Shown here: positions 1 to 4,558 of the stretch, piece by piece | Position numbering within the stretch: the first letter of the stretch is position 1 | Layout of the letters: each line of letters opens with the position of its first letter | DNA from: Actinomycetes bacterium | Lineage (GTDB): Bacteria > Actinomycetota > Actinomycetes > Propionibacteriales > Propionibacteriaceae | DNA length: 5,536 nt | Assembly: GCA_021794705.1 (NCBI GenBank) | Contig: JAJYQH010000206.1 | Coordinates: forward strand, 1-5,536 | Reading direction: 5' to 3' | The notes under the pieces: model-generated | The model's input: the letters and a program-made list of their open reading frames with translations, nothing else | The model's database searches: none | What the model was told of the DNA's origin: nothing | Translations under genes and position numbers: made by a program

Positions 1-926
1 CGGGCGTTGCCCTCACCGCGACCCCATCCGGAGCCGCAGACCCAGGCTTGTACCCTCCCGGCACCGTGGACAACGCTGGGGAGCAGCGGACGCAGCAGCT
101 CGCCGACCCGCTCGGGCCCGGCGTAGCGCACCATGCCGGCCCCGGCGTGCACGGCGCCCAGGGTTCCGAGGAGACCCGCCCCGGTGTAGTCGTCGGATCC
201 GGTGTCGATGCCGACGACGCCCCTGGAGTACTTGTCGCTGGCGGCGTCCGGCCACGGCCACAGTCGGGCGACGTCGGCCCGCTCGGCGACCCGGGCCACC
301 GGCGGGGGCACCGGGACGCCGATGTCGACGACCTCCACCTCCCCACAGCGGGATGCAGCCGGCTCGGCGACGTGGCAGAGCTTCTCGGCGATGAAGGTGA
401 CGGTCCGGGTGGCGGCGAAGGCGGGCCCGGTCACCGCACCGGAGCCGGCGTCCAGCCCGGAGGGCAGGTCGACGGCGAGCACGGGGACGCCGAGCGCCTC
501 GGCCTCGGCCGCCAGCGTGGCCACGGGTTCGCGCAACCCCGGGCGGCCACCGATGCCGAGCACGGCGTCGATGAGGAGGTCGACGCCGGCCAGCCGGGCC
601 ACGGCGTCGGGGGTGTCGACGATCTGGCATCCGGCGTCGCGGGCGGCCTCGGCGCCGGCGGGATGGATGGTCGGGGCCGTCGGCAGCACGAGCACCTCGG
701 CGCCGTCGCGGGCCAGTTCGGCACCGGCGAACAGTCCGTCGCCCCCGTTGTTCCCCGGTCCGGCGACCACGAGCACCCGCCAGGGTTCCCGGGCGTCGTC
801 GAGCATGCGGCGTGCCGAGGCGGCGACCGCCCCGGCGGCGATCACCATGAGGTCGGCGTCCGGGCTCGCAGCGAAGAACGCCTCCTCGGCGCCACGCACG
901 GCCTCGGCGGTGACGACCGGGCGCAT
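1..926 (-). CDS. nnrD: Bifunctional NAD(P)HX epimerase/dehydratase, 3' end outside window
   Basis: Repairs NADHX and NADPHX, the hydrated damage forms of NADH and NADPH. The N-terminal YjeF_N domain epimerises R to S forms, and the C-terminal ribokinase-like domain dehydrates the S form using a nucleoside phosphate. I translated the minus strand from 926 and it stays open for 308 codons to the edge. Residues 54-64 read VAGPGNNGGDG, the family nucleotide/substrate loop. LIDAVLGIG (118-126), VDLPSGLDAGSG (152-163) and TFIAEK (177-182) complete the epimerase half. From about 231, DKYSRGVVG followed by AGAGMVRYAG (261-270) marks the start of the dehydratase half. Known actinobacterial homologues are roughly 470-500 residues, so about a third is missing. 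The dehydratase GTGD-type motif would lie outside the window. The ATG overlaps the acpS stop as TGATG (A at 926 shared), with GAGG at 937-934 as ribosome-binding site, so translational coupling is likely. Family assignment is firm. The activity of the unseen C-terminus is assumed. Confidence 0.93.
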   Translation of the reverse strand, partial: MRPVVTAEAVRGAEEAFFAASPDADLMVIAAGAVAASARRMLDDAREPWRVLVVAGPGNNGGDGLFAGAELARDGAEVLVLPTAPTIHPAGAEAARDAGCQIVDTPDAVARLAGVDLLIDAVLGIGGRPGLREPVATLAAEAEALGVPVLAVDLPSGLDAGSGAVTGPAFAATRTVTFIAEKLCHVAEPAASRCGEVEVVDIGVPVPPPVARVAERADVARLWPWPDAASDKYSRGVVGIDTGSDDYTGAGLLGTLGAVHAGAGMVRYAGPERVGELLRPLLPSVVHGAGRVQAWVCGSGWGRGEGNA

Positions 927-1282
927 CAGTTCGCCTCGGCGATCACGAAGGCGGTGGCCACTCCGGCGTCGTGCGACAGCGACAGGTGCAGGCTCGAGAC
1001 GCCGAGCGAGTCGGCGAGGGCCGCGACCGTGCCCTTGACGGCGAACGACGGACGTCCGGACGGGTCGCTCACCACCTCGGCGTCCTGCCAGTCGAGACCC
1101 GCCGGCGCGCCGAGCGCCTTGGCGAGTGCCTCCTTGGCCGCGAAGCGGGCCGCCTGCGAGTGCGCCGCCAGGCCCGCCTCCGTCGGCGTCAACACCCGGT
1201 CGACCACGCCCGGACGCCGCGCGGTCATGGCCTCCCACCGGTCGAGCCCGCACACGTCGATGCCGATTCCCACGATGCCCAT
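926..1282 (-). CDS. acpS: Holo-[acyl-carrier-protein] synthase
   Basis: Transfers 4'-phosphopantetheine from CoA to the conserved serine of acyl carrier protein, switching on fatty-acid synthesis in the cytoplasm. The 118-residue length is normal for AcpS. GIGIDVCGLDRW (5-16) carries the Mg-binding Asp9. RFAAKEALAKALG (46-58) carries the metal-ligand Glu51 and catalytic Lys55. HLSLSHD (99-105) is the usual late motif. The ATG at 1282-1280 gives the standard N-terminus, although the upstream bases are only weakly Shine-Dalgarno-like (CTGGGCCCC). It lies 57 bases after glmS and shares one base with nnrD, so it probably belongs to a glmS-acpS-nnrD transcript. No TA-containing -10 is present in the spacer. 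The sequence is of the type I recall from Streptomyces-like actinomycetes, not the mycobacterial FAS-I-linked form. That lineage remark is inference. Confidence 0.95.
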   Translation of the reverse strand: MGIVGIGIDVCGLDRWEAMTARRPGVVDRVLTPTEAGLAAHSQAARFAAKEALAKALGAPAGLDWQDAEVVSDPSGRPSFAVKGTVAALADSLGVSSLHLSLSHDAGVATAFVIAEAN

Positions 1283-1298
1283 GGGGCCCAGTCTGTCA

Positions 1299-1333
1299 GG
1301 CGGGCGCGCCGCCCACCCGGCGTCCGGACGCCG
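1299..1333 (-). terminator. Two adjacent GC-rich inverted repeats between glmS and acpS
   Basis: Reading leftward, the glmS stop is followed seven bases later by a perfect 16-base palindrome, CGGCGTCCGGACGCCG (1318-1333). As RNA it can fold as a 6-bp stem with a CCGG loop. Four bases further lies a second repeat (1299-1313) with arms GGCGG and CCGCC around a 5-base loop. Neither is followed by a U-run. Actinobacterial terminators often lack a U-tract, so these may act as a partial terminator or as a 3' end that stabilises glmS mRNA while lowering acpS-nnrD expression. The palindrome could instead be a protein-binding site. Structure is seen directly; function is inferred. Confidence 0.4.
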
Positions 1334-1339
1334 AGCGGC

Positions 1340-3187
1340 TCACTCCACCGTCACCGACTTCGCCAGGTTGCGCGGCTGGTCGACGTCGTGACCGAGCCGG
1401 GTCGCGAGCTCGCAGGCGAACAGCTGCAGCGGCACGGTGGCCACCAGCGGCTGCAGCAGGGTGGACACCCGCGGGTGCCGGATGACGACGTCGCTGTACG
1501 GGAGCACCTCGTCGTCGCCGTCCTCGACGAGGACGATCGTCCGGGCACCGCGGGCACGCACCTCCTGGATGTTGGAGATCACCTTGTCGTGCAGCTGGTC
1601 GCGCCCGCGCGGCGGGACGACGACGAACACCGGGATGTCCTTCTCGACGAGGGCGATCGGCCCGTGCTTCAGTTCCCCGGCCGGGAAGCCCTCGGCGTGC
1701 TTGTAGGCGATCTCCTTGAGCTTCAGCGCGCCCTCGAGGCTCACCGGGTAGCCGACGTGCCGACCGAGGAACAGGAAGGAGTGCTCGTCGCGGAGTTCGC
1801 CGGCGAGGTCGAGCACCTGCTGGCCCTCGTCGAGCACCCGCTGGATCTTCTCGGGCATCGTCGACAGCTCGTCCATCACCGCGGCGATCTCCTCGCGGTA
1901 CTTCATCCCGCGGACCTGGGCGAGGTAGAGCCCGAGGAGGTAGCAGGCGACGACCTGGGTGAGGAAGCCCTTGGTGGAGGCGACGCCCCGCTCGGGCCCC
2001 GCGTGGGTGTAGATGACGGCGTCCGACTCGCGCGGGATGGTGGCGCCGTTGGTGTTGCAGATCGCGATCACCTTGGCGTGCTGTTCGCGGGCGTGACGGA
2101 TGGCCATGAGCGTGTCGGCCGTCTCCCCCGACTGCGAGATGGTCACGACAAGGGTCATCGGGTCGATGATCGGGTCGCGGTAGCGGAACTCGGAGGCGAT
2201 CTCGACCTCGCAGGGGATGCGGGTCCAGTGCTCGATCGCGTACTTGGCGACCAGGCCGGCGTAGAACGCGGTGCCGCACGCGACGATGACGATCTTGTCG
2301 ATCCGGCGCAGTTCCTCGGGCCGGATGCGCACCTCGTCGAGGGTGAGCTCGCCGGACGCCGAGTAGCGCCCGAGCAGCGTGTCGGCGACCGCGCGCGGCT
2401 GCTCGTAGATCTCCTTGCGCATGAACCAGTCGAAGCCGCCCTTCTCGGCGGCCGCGATGTCCCAGTCGACGTGGTAGGGCTTCACCGCGGTGGCCGTCGA
2501 CCCGTCGAGGTCGGTGATCGTCACGTCGTCGCGGGTGATCTCGACCACCTGGTCCTGCCCGAGCTCGATGGCGTCCCGGGTGTACTCGAGGAAGGCCGCC
2601 ACGTCGGAGCCGAGGAAGTTCTCCCCCTCGCCGACGCCCACGACGAGCGGGCTGTTGCGGCGGGCGGCCACCACCCGGTCGGGATCGTCGGAGTCGATCG
2701 CCACGAGCGTGAAGGCGCCCTCGAGCCGTCCGGCGACCTGGCGCATCGCCGCGGCGAGCGGCGTCCCCTCGTCGACGAGGCGGCCGAGCAGCTGGGCCGC
2801 CGTCTCGGTGTCGGTCTCCGAGGCGAACCGGACGCCGTCGGCCTCGAGTTCGGCCCGCAGTTCCGCGAAGTTCTCGATGATGCCGTTGTGGACGAGGGCC
2901 ACCCGGCCCGACTGGCTGAGGTGCGGGTGCGCGTTGCTGTCGGTGGGGCCGCCGTGGGTCGCCCACCGGGTGTGCCCGATGCCCTGGTGGGACGCCGGCA
3001 GCGGACGGGCCGCCAGTTCCTCGTCGAGATGGGTGATCTTGCCCGACTTCTTCCGGGCGCTCAGCGTCCCGTCGCTACCGACCGCGATGCCGGCGGAGTC
3101 GTAGCCCCGGTACTCCAGCCGGCGCAGGCCGGAGATGACGACGTCCTGGGCACTGCGCGGCCCGATATAGCCCACGATTCCACACAT
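1340..3187 (-). CDS. glmS: Glutamine-fructose-6-phosphate aminotransferase (isomerizing)
   Basis: Makes glucosamine-6-phosphate from fructose-6-phosphate and glutamine, the first committed step towards UDP-GlcNAc and peptidoglycan; cytoplasmic. The 615-residue protein is full length (E. coli 608). Cys2 follows the initiator Met and would be the nucleophile after Met removal. The glutaminase domain (about 1-225) has GHTRWATHG (71-79), HNGIIENF (100-107) and SETDTE (123-128). Two SIS isomerase domains follow: CGTAFYAG (304-311) and SQSGETADT (351-359) in the first, and LGRHVGYPVSLEGALKLKE (474-492) plus AGELKHGP (503-510) in the second. By position, Glu492, His508 and Lys610 match the E. coli Glu488, His504 and Lys603. 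The end, QPRNLAKSVTVE, is canonical. No part is missing. There is no Shine-Dalgarno sequence before the ATG, which fits a leaderless mRNA. It is the first gene of the leftward glmS-acpS-nnrD cluster. Confidence 0.98.
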   Translation of the reverse strand: MCGIVGYIGPRSAQDVVISGLRRLEYRGYDSAGIAVGSDGTLSARKKSGKITHLDEELAARPLPASHQGIGHTRWATHGGPTDSNAHPHLSQSGRVALVHNGIIENFAELRAELEADGVRFASETDTETAAQLLGRLVDEGTPLAAAMRQVAGRLEGAFTLVAIDSDDPDRVVAARRNSPLVVGVGEGENFLGSDVAAFLEYTRDAIELGQDQVVEITRDDVTITDLDGSTATAVKPYHVDWDIAAAEKGGFDWFMRKEIYEQPRAVADTLLGRYSASGELTLDEVRIRPEELRRIDKIVIVACGTAFYAGLVAKYAIEHWTRIPCEVEIASEFRYRDPIIDPMTLVVTISQSGETADTLMAIRHAREQHAKVIAICNTNGATIPRESDAVIYTHAGPERGVASTKGFLTQVVACYLLGLYLAQVRGMKYREEIAAVMDELSTMPEKIQRVLDEGQQVLDLAGELRDEHSFLFLGRHVGYPVSLEGALKLKEIAYKHAEGFPAGELKHGPIALVEKDIPVFVVVPPRGRDQLHDKVISNIQEVRARGARTIVLVEDGDDEVLPYSDVVIRHPRVSTLLQPLVATVPLQLFACELATRLGHDVDQPRNLAKSVTVE

Positions 3188-3194
3188 GGCAAGA

Positions 3195-3225
3195 AGTGTA
3201 CAAACGGATTGCGCGTTTCGCCCAA
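3195..3225 (-). promoter_or_regulatory. Putative leaderless promoter of glmS
   Basis: On the minus strand, TACACT (3200-3195) matches the actinobacterial -10 pattern TAnnnT. Seven bases separate it from the A of the glmS ATG at 3187, so transcription would start at or within a base or two of the start codon. TTGGGC (3225-3220) is a partial -35 match, with a rather long 19-base spacer. The bases just before the ATG (TTCTTGCC) contain no purine-rich ribosome-binding site. Leaderless genes are common in actinobacteria. The motif is seen; the start site is inferred. Confidence 0.5.
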
Positions 3226-3226
3226 T
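3208..3226. promoter_or_regulatory. 19-base dyad over the glmS -35 region
   Basis: ATTGCGCGTTTCGCCCAAT is an inverted repeat. ATTG pairs with CAAT and GCG with CGC, around a TTT centre, with one C/C mismatch in each arm, so 7 of 8 positions per arm are symmetric. It covers the putative -35 of glmS, a suitable place for a repressor operator. It also lies 47 bases downstream of the stop of the preceding leftward gene, so it might be that gene's terminator hairpin (loop AAA, then CCGTTTG). It does not resemble the DasR operator of Streptomyces as I remember it. Confidence 0.4.
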
Positions 3227-3272
3227 CGGCCGCGGATCCCCTTGCCAGCCCGCGGTTCGCCCCGTCGGAGCG

Positions 3273-3551
3273 TCAGTCCATCCCGAGGGAGAACATCGCC
3301 TCCATGTCGTGGCGGGAGTACGTGCGGAACGCGACGTGGGTTTCGGTGGAGACGACGCCGGGCACCTTGTTGATGCCCTCAGGCACCACGGTGGCGAGGT
3401 CGTCGTGGGCCCGCACCCGCACGAGCGCGATGAGGTCGATCTTGCCGGTCACCGAGAACACCTCGCTCACGGCCTCGATGTCAGCGATCCGCTGGGCCAC
3501 CTCGGGGATCCGATCGACATCGGCCTTGATGAAGACGATCGCGGTGATCAT
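3273..3551 (-). CDS. Stand-alone Lrp/AsnC-type ligand-binding (RAM) domain protein
   Basis: A 92-residue protein that corresponds to the C-terminal effector domain of Lrp/AsnC regulators, without the N-terminal helix-turn-helix. The pattern follows the beta-alpha-beta-beta-alpha-beta ferredoxin-like RAM fold: strand ITAIVFIKA (2-10), helix about 14-26, strand VSEVFSVTG (28-36), strand IDLIALVRV (39-47), helix about 50-60, strand STETHVAFRTY (68-78). The VTGKIDL turn is the family signature near the effector site, where amino acids commonly bind at oligomer interfaces. I chose the ATG at 3551 over an upstream one at 3584 because AAAGGAG (3565-3559) sits seven bases before it and the homology begins there. 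Such short proteins are widespread in actinobacteria. They may oligomerise with full-length Lrp proteins or sense amino acids; the role here is unknown. It reads towards glmS, 85 bases away, but glmS appears to have its own promoter. Confidence 0.88.
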   Translation of the reverse strand: MITAIVFIKADVDRIPEVAQRIADIEAVSEVFSVTGKIDLIALVRVRAHDDLATVVPEGINKVPGVVSTETHVAFRTYSRHDMEAMFSLGMD

Positions 3552-3558
3552 GCTGCGG

Positions 3559-3565
3559 CTCCTTT
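3559..3565 (-). promoter_or_regulatory. Ribosome-binding site of the RAM-domain gene
   Basis: AAAGGAG on the minus strand, seven bases before the ATG at 3551. It is the clearest Shine-Dalgarno sequence in the window, and it decides the start of the 92-residue protein against the longer 103-residue reading from 3584. Confidence 0.8.
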
Positions 3566-3580
3566 CGCCCGATGCCGACC

Positions 3581-3586
3581 ACACTA
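3581..3586 (-). promoter_or_regulatory. Possible -10 element of the RAM-domain gene
   Basis: TAGTGT (3586-3581) fits TAnnnT. A start about seven bases on would give a leader of roughly 22 bases containing the AAAGGAG site, which is a normal layout. The expected -35 position (about 3609-3604, GCCTCT) is not a good match, so this rests on the -10 alone. Confidence 0.35.
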
Positions 3587-3621
3587 GTGCCGTGAGCCGC
3601 GGCAGAGGCGAGGGGTCGGAC

Positions 3622-3636
3622 GGCCCGCCGCGGGCC
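3622..3636. terminator. GC hairpin between the lipoprotein gene and the RAM-domain gene
   Basis: GGCCCGCCGCGGGCC is a 15-base inverted repeat with 7-base arms around a single C; as RNA it gives at least a 5-bp stem with a 5-base loop. It lies about 100 bases past the stop of the leftward lipoprotein gene and upstream of the RAM-domain promoter, so it may end that transcript. On the plus strand it is followed by CCCTCCGGATTTTC, so the short T-run would favour stopping rightward antisense transcription. No rightward gene ends here. Confidence 0.35.
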
Positions 3637-3713
3637 CCCTCCGGATTTTCGGTCGGGCGAGGGGGTCACGACGGTGGCGGCGCGCACCCCCATCACCCGC
3701 CCGCGGATCGGGA

Positions 3714-3726
3714 GCGCCCGAAGCGC
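3714..3726 (-). terminator. Small hairpin just past the lipoprotein gene stop
   Basis: GCGCTTCGGGCGC on the minus strand has 4-base GCGC arms with TTCGG between them, starting 11 bases after the stop codon at 3740-3738. A UUCG-containing loop is typical of stable RNA hairpins, but the stem is short and no U-run follows. Weak candidate only. Confidence 0.22.
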
Positions 3727-3737
3727 GGTGGCGGTTC

Positions 3738-4397
3738 TCACAGATGGGGGTGGCAGCCCGTCGACGGCCAGTCCCACAGCGTGCGCAGGGCCGCCGGCAG
3801 CCCGAACCTCGCGCAGTCGGCGGCGCTCGCGAGGCCGACCGACCACACGGTCCAGTCGCCGGACGGGTTGCGGCGCAGGAGCAGGTACGACCCGTCGTCC
3901 TGGACGCTCACCTGTGCCGGTACCGACGACGGGGAGGGCTGCAGCGCGGTCGCCGCCCAGACGGTGCCGCTGGCGTCGCGGCCCACGTAGGTCGAGTGCG
4001 GCGCCAGGCCTTCGTACGCGGTCACCGGGAGCTTGTTGAAGGTGGCGGCGGCGATGAGGAGCTCGCGGGTGAGTTCCGGGGTGAGGGCGAGGTTCTTCAC
4101 CCCGGGCGCGATCGAGGCGGAGGCGGCGGTTCCCGACGGCGTCGTGGACCCGGACGCCGACCCGCCGGACCCCGTGGCCGTCGGGGCGGCCGAACCACTC
4201 GCCGAGGAGCCCGAATCGGTCGCCGTGGCGGGCGACCCGGAGGCGGCCGGCGTCCCCGAGGACGCGCTGACGCCGCTGACAGGACTGGACGCCGCCTGGT
4301 CGGTGGGGGCGGCCTGGGCGCAGCCGGCGGCGGCCGAGACGAGCACCGCCACGAGGCTCGCCCGGGCGATCGCGGTCCATCGCTGTCGACCGGACAT
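3738..4397 (-). CDS. Putative secreted lipoprotein with Ser/Ala/Gly-rich linker, function unknown
   Basis: I do not recognise a named function. The 219-residue protein starts with MSGRQRWTAIAR, a basic n-region, then a hydrophobic stretch (13-24) and AAAGC with Cys26 as a plausible lipobox cysteine. It would be lipid-anchored on the outer face of the membrane. Residues 27-97 are almost only Ser, Ala, Gly, Thr and Pro, a flexible spacer. The folded part (about 99-219) begins LALTPELTRELL, includes TYVGRDASGTVWAATAL (136-152) and VSVQDDGSYLLLRR (163-176), and ends with two cysteines, 195 and 215, that could form a disulfide outside the cell. I believe similar uncharacterised secreted proteins occur in other actinobacteria, from memory only. 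The ATG at 4397 is chosen because GAAGGGAGGG (4410-4401) precedes it and it opens the signal peptide; upstream ATGs would bury the signal sequence. The gene is divergent from coaA. Confidence 0.82.
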   Translation of the reverse strand: MSGRQRWTAIARASLVAVLVSAAAGCAQAAPTDQAASSPVSGVSASSGTPAASGSPATATDSGSSASGSAAPTATGSGGSASGSTTPSGTAASASIAPGVKNLALTPELTRELLIAAATFNKLPVTAYEGLAPHSTYVGRDASGTVWAATALQPSPSSVPAQVSVQDDGSYLLLRRNPSGDWTVWSVGLASAADCARFGLPAALRTLWDWPSTGCHPHL

Positions 4398-4558
4398 CGG
4401 CCCTCCCTTCGCCACTCCGGCACGTGTCATCCACCCGGGGCGACGCCGAACCGCCGGCGCTGTGACCCCGGCCGGTGGTGCGCCGGATGGACAGATCGTC
4501 GCACACATGTGAATCTGGCCCGCGGAGGCACCGGCTCCCACACGCCGGTGGAACGACC
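4398..4558. other. Divergent intergenic region between the lipoprotein gene and coaA
   Basis: These 161 bases should hold the promoters of both divergent genes, yet they contain no TA dinucleotide on either strand, so no TAnnnT -10 element is possible. I could not identify a convincing promoter of another class. Visible items are an 8-base palindrome CACATGTG (4504-4511), a CACGTG near 4421, two copies of GCCGGTGG (4471-4478 and 4544-4551), and a hairpin before coaA. The coaA frame stays open back to 4475 with alternative starts at 4475 and 4487. Confidence 0.6.
4529..4550 (+). promoter_or_regulatory. Possible hairpin masking the coaA ribosome-binding site
   Basis: CACCGGC (4529-4535) and GCCGGTG (4544-4550) are perfect 7-base complements separated by TCCCACAC. 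The 3' arm contains most of GGTGGA (4547-4552), the best Shine-Dalgarno candidate for the GTG at 4559, so the folded RNA would hide it. An upstream copy, GCCGGTGG (4471-4478), could pair with the same CACCGGC and release the site. Pairing is seen in the sequence; a regulatory role is inference, and GC-rich DNA gives such matches by chance. Confidence 0.35.

Noticed and set aside
13..630. A 205-codon minus-strand frame in the nnrD region
   Set aside because: It is Arg/Pro-rich noise. The true nnrD frame starts at 926 and carries the family motifs through to the window edge.
48..1391. A 447-codon plus-strand frame opposite nnrD and acpS
   Set aside because: It lies antisense to two genes with clear family motifs, is Gly/Arg/His-rich with no recognisable domain, and is a codon-bias shadow.
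1296..2966. A 556-codon minus-strand frame overlapping glmS
   Set aside because: It is the same strand as glmS in another frame, extremely Arg-rich and without motifs, while the glmS frame is complete.
3188..3272. A glmS ribozyme or riboswitch upstream of glmS
   Set aside because: Only 85 bases separate glmS from the preceding gene, and the promoter appears to abut the ATG. There is no room for the ribozyme fold, which is known mainly from Firmicutes.
971..3373. An 800-codon open frame on the plus strand opposite glmS
   Set aside because: It is antisense to a full-length, motif-complete glmS and most of acpS. Its composition (many Asp, Gly, Arg, Val, His) is what the reverse of GC-biased codons produces. 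Long antisense frames are expected in such DNA.
3481..4506. A 341-codon minus-strand frame across the RAM-domain gene and the lipoprotein gene
   Set aside because: It joins two real genes in a frame that is neither, is Arg-rich, and lacks a ribosome-binding site or domain.
4504..4511. CACATGTG palindrome as an operator
   Set aside because: Eight bases of symmetry with no flanking extension is too little to claim a binding site.
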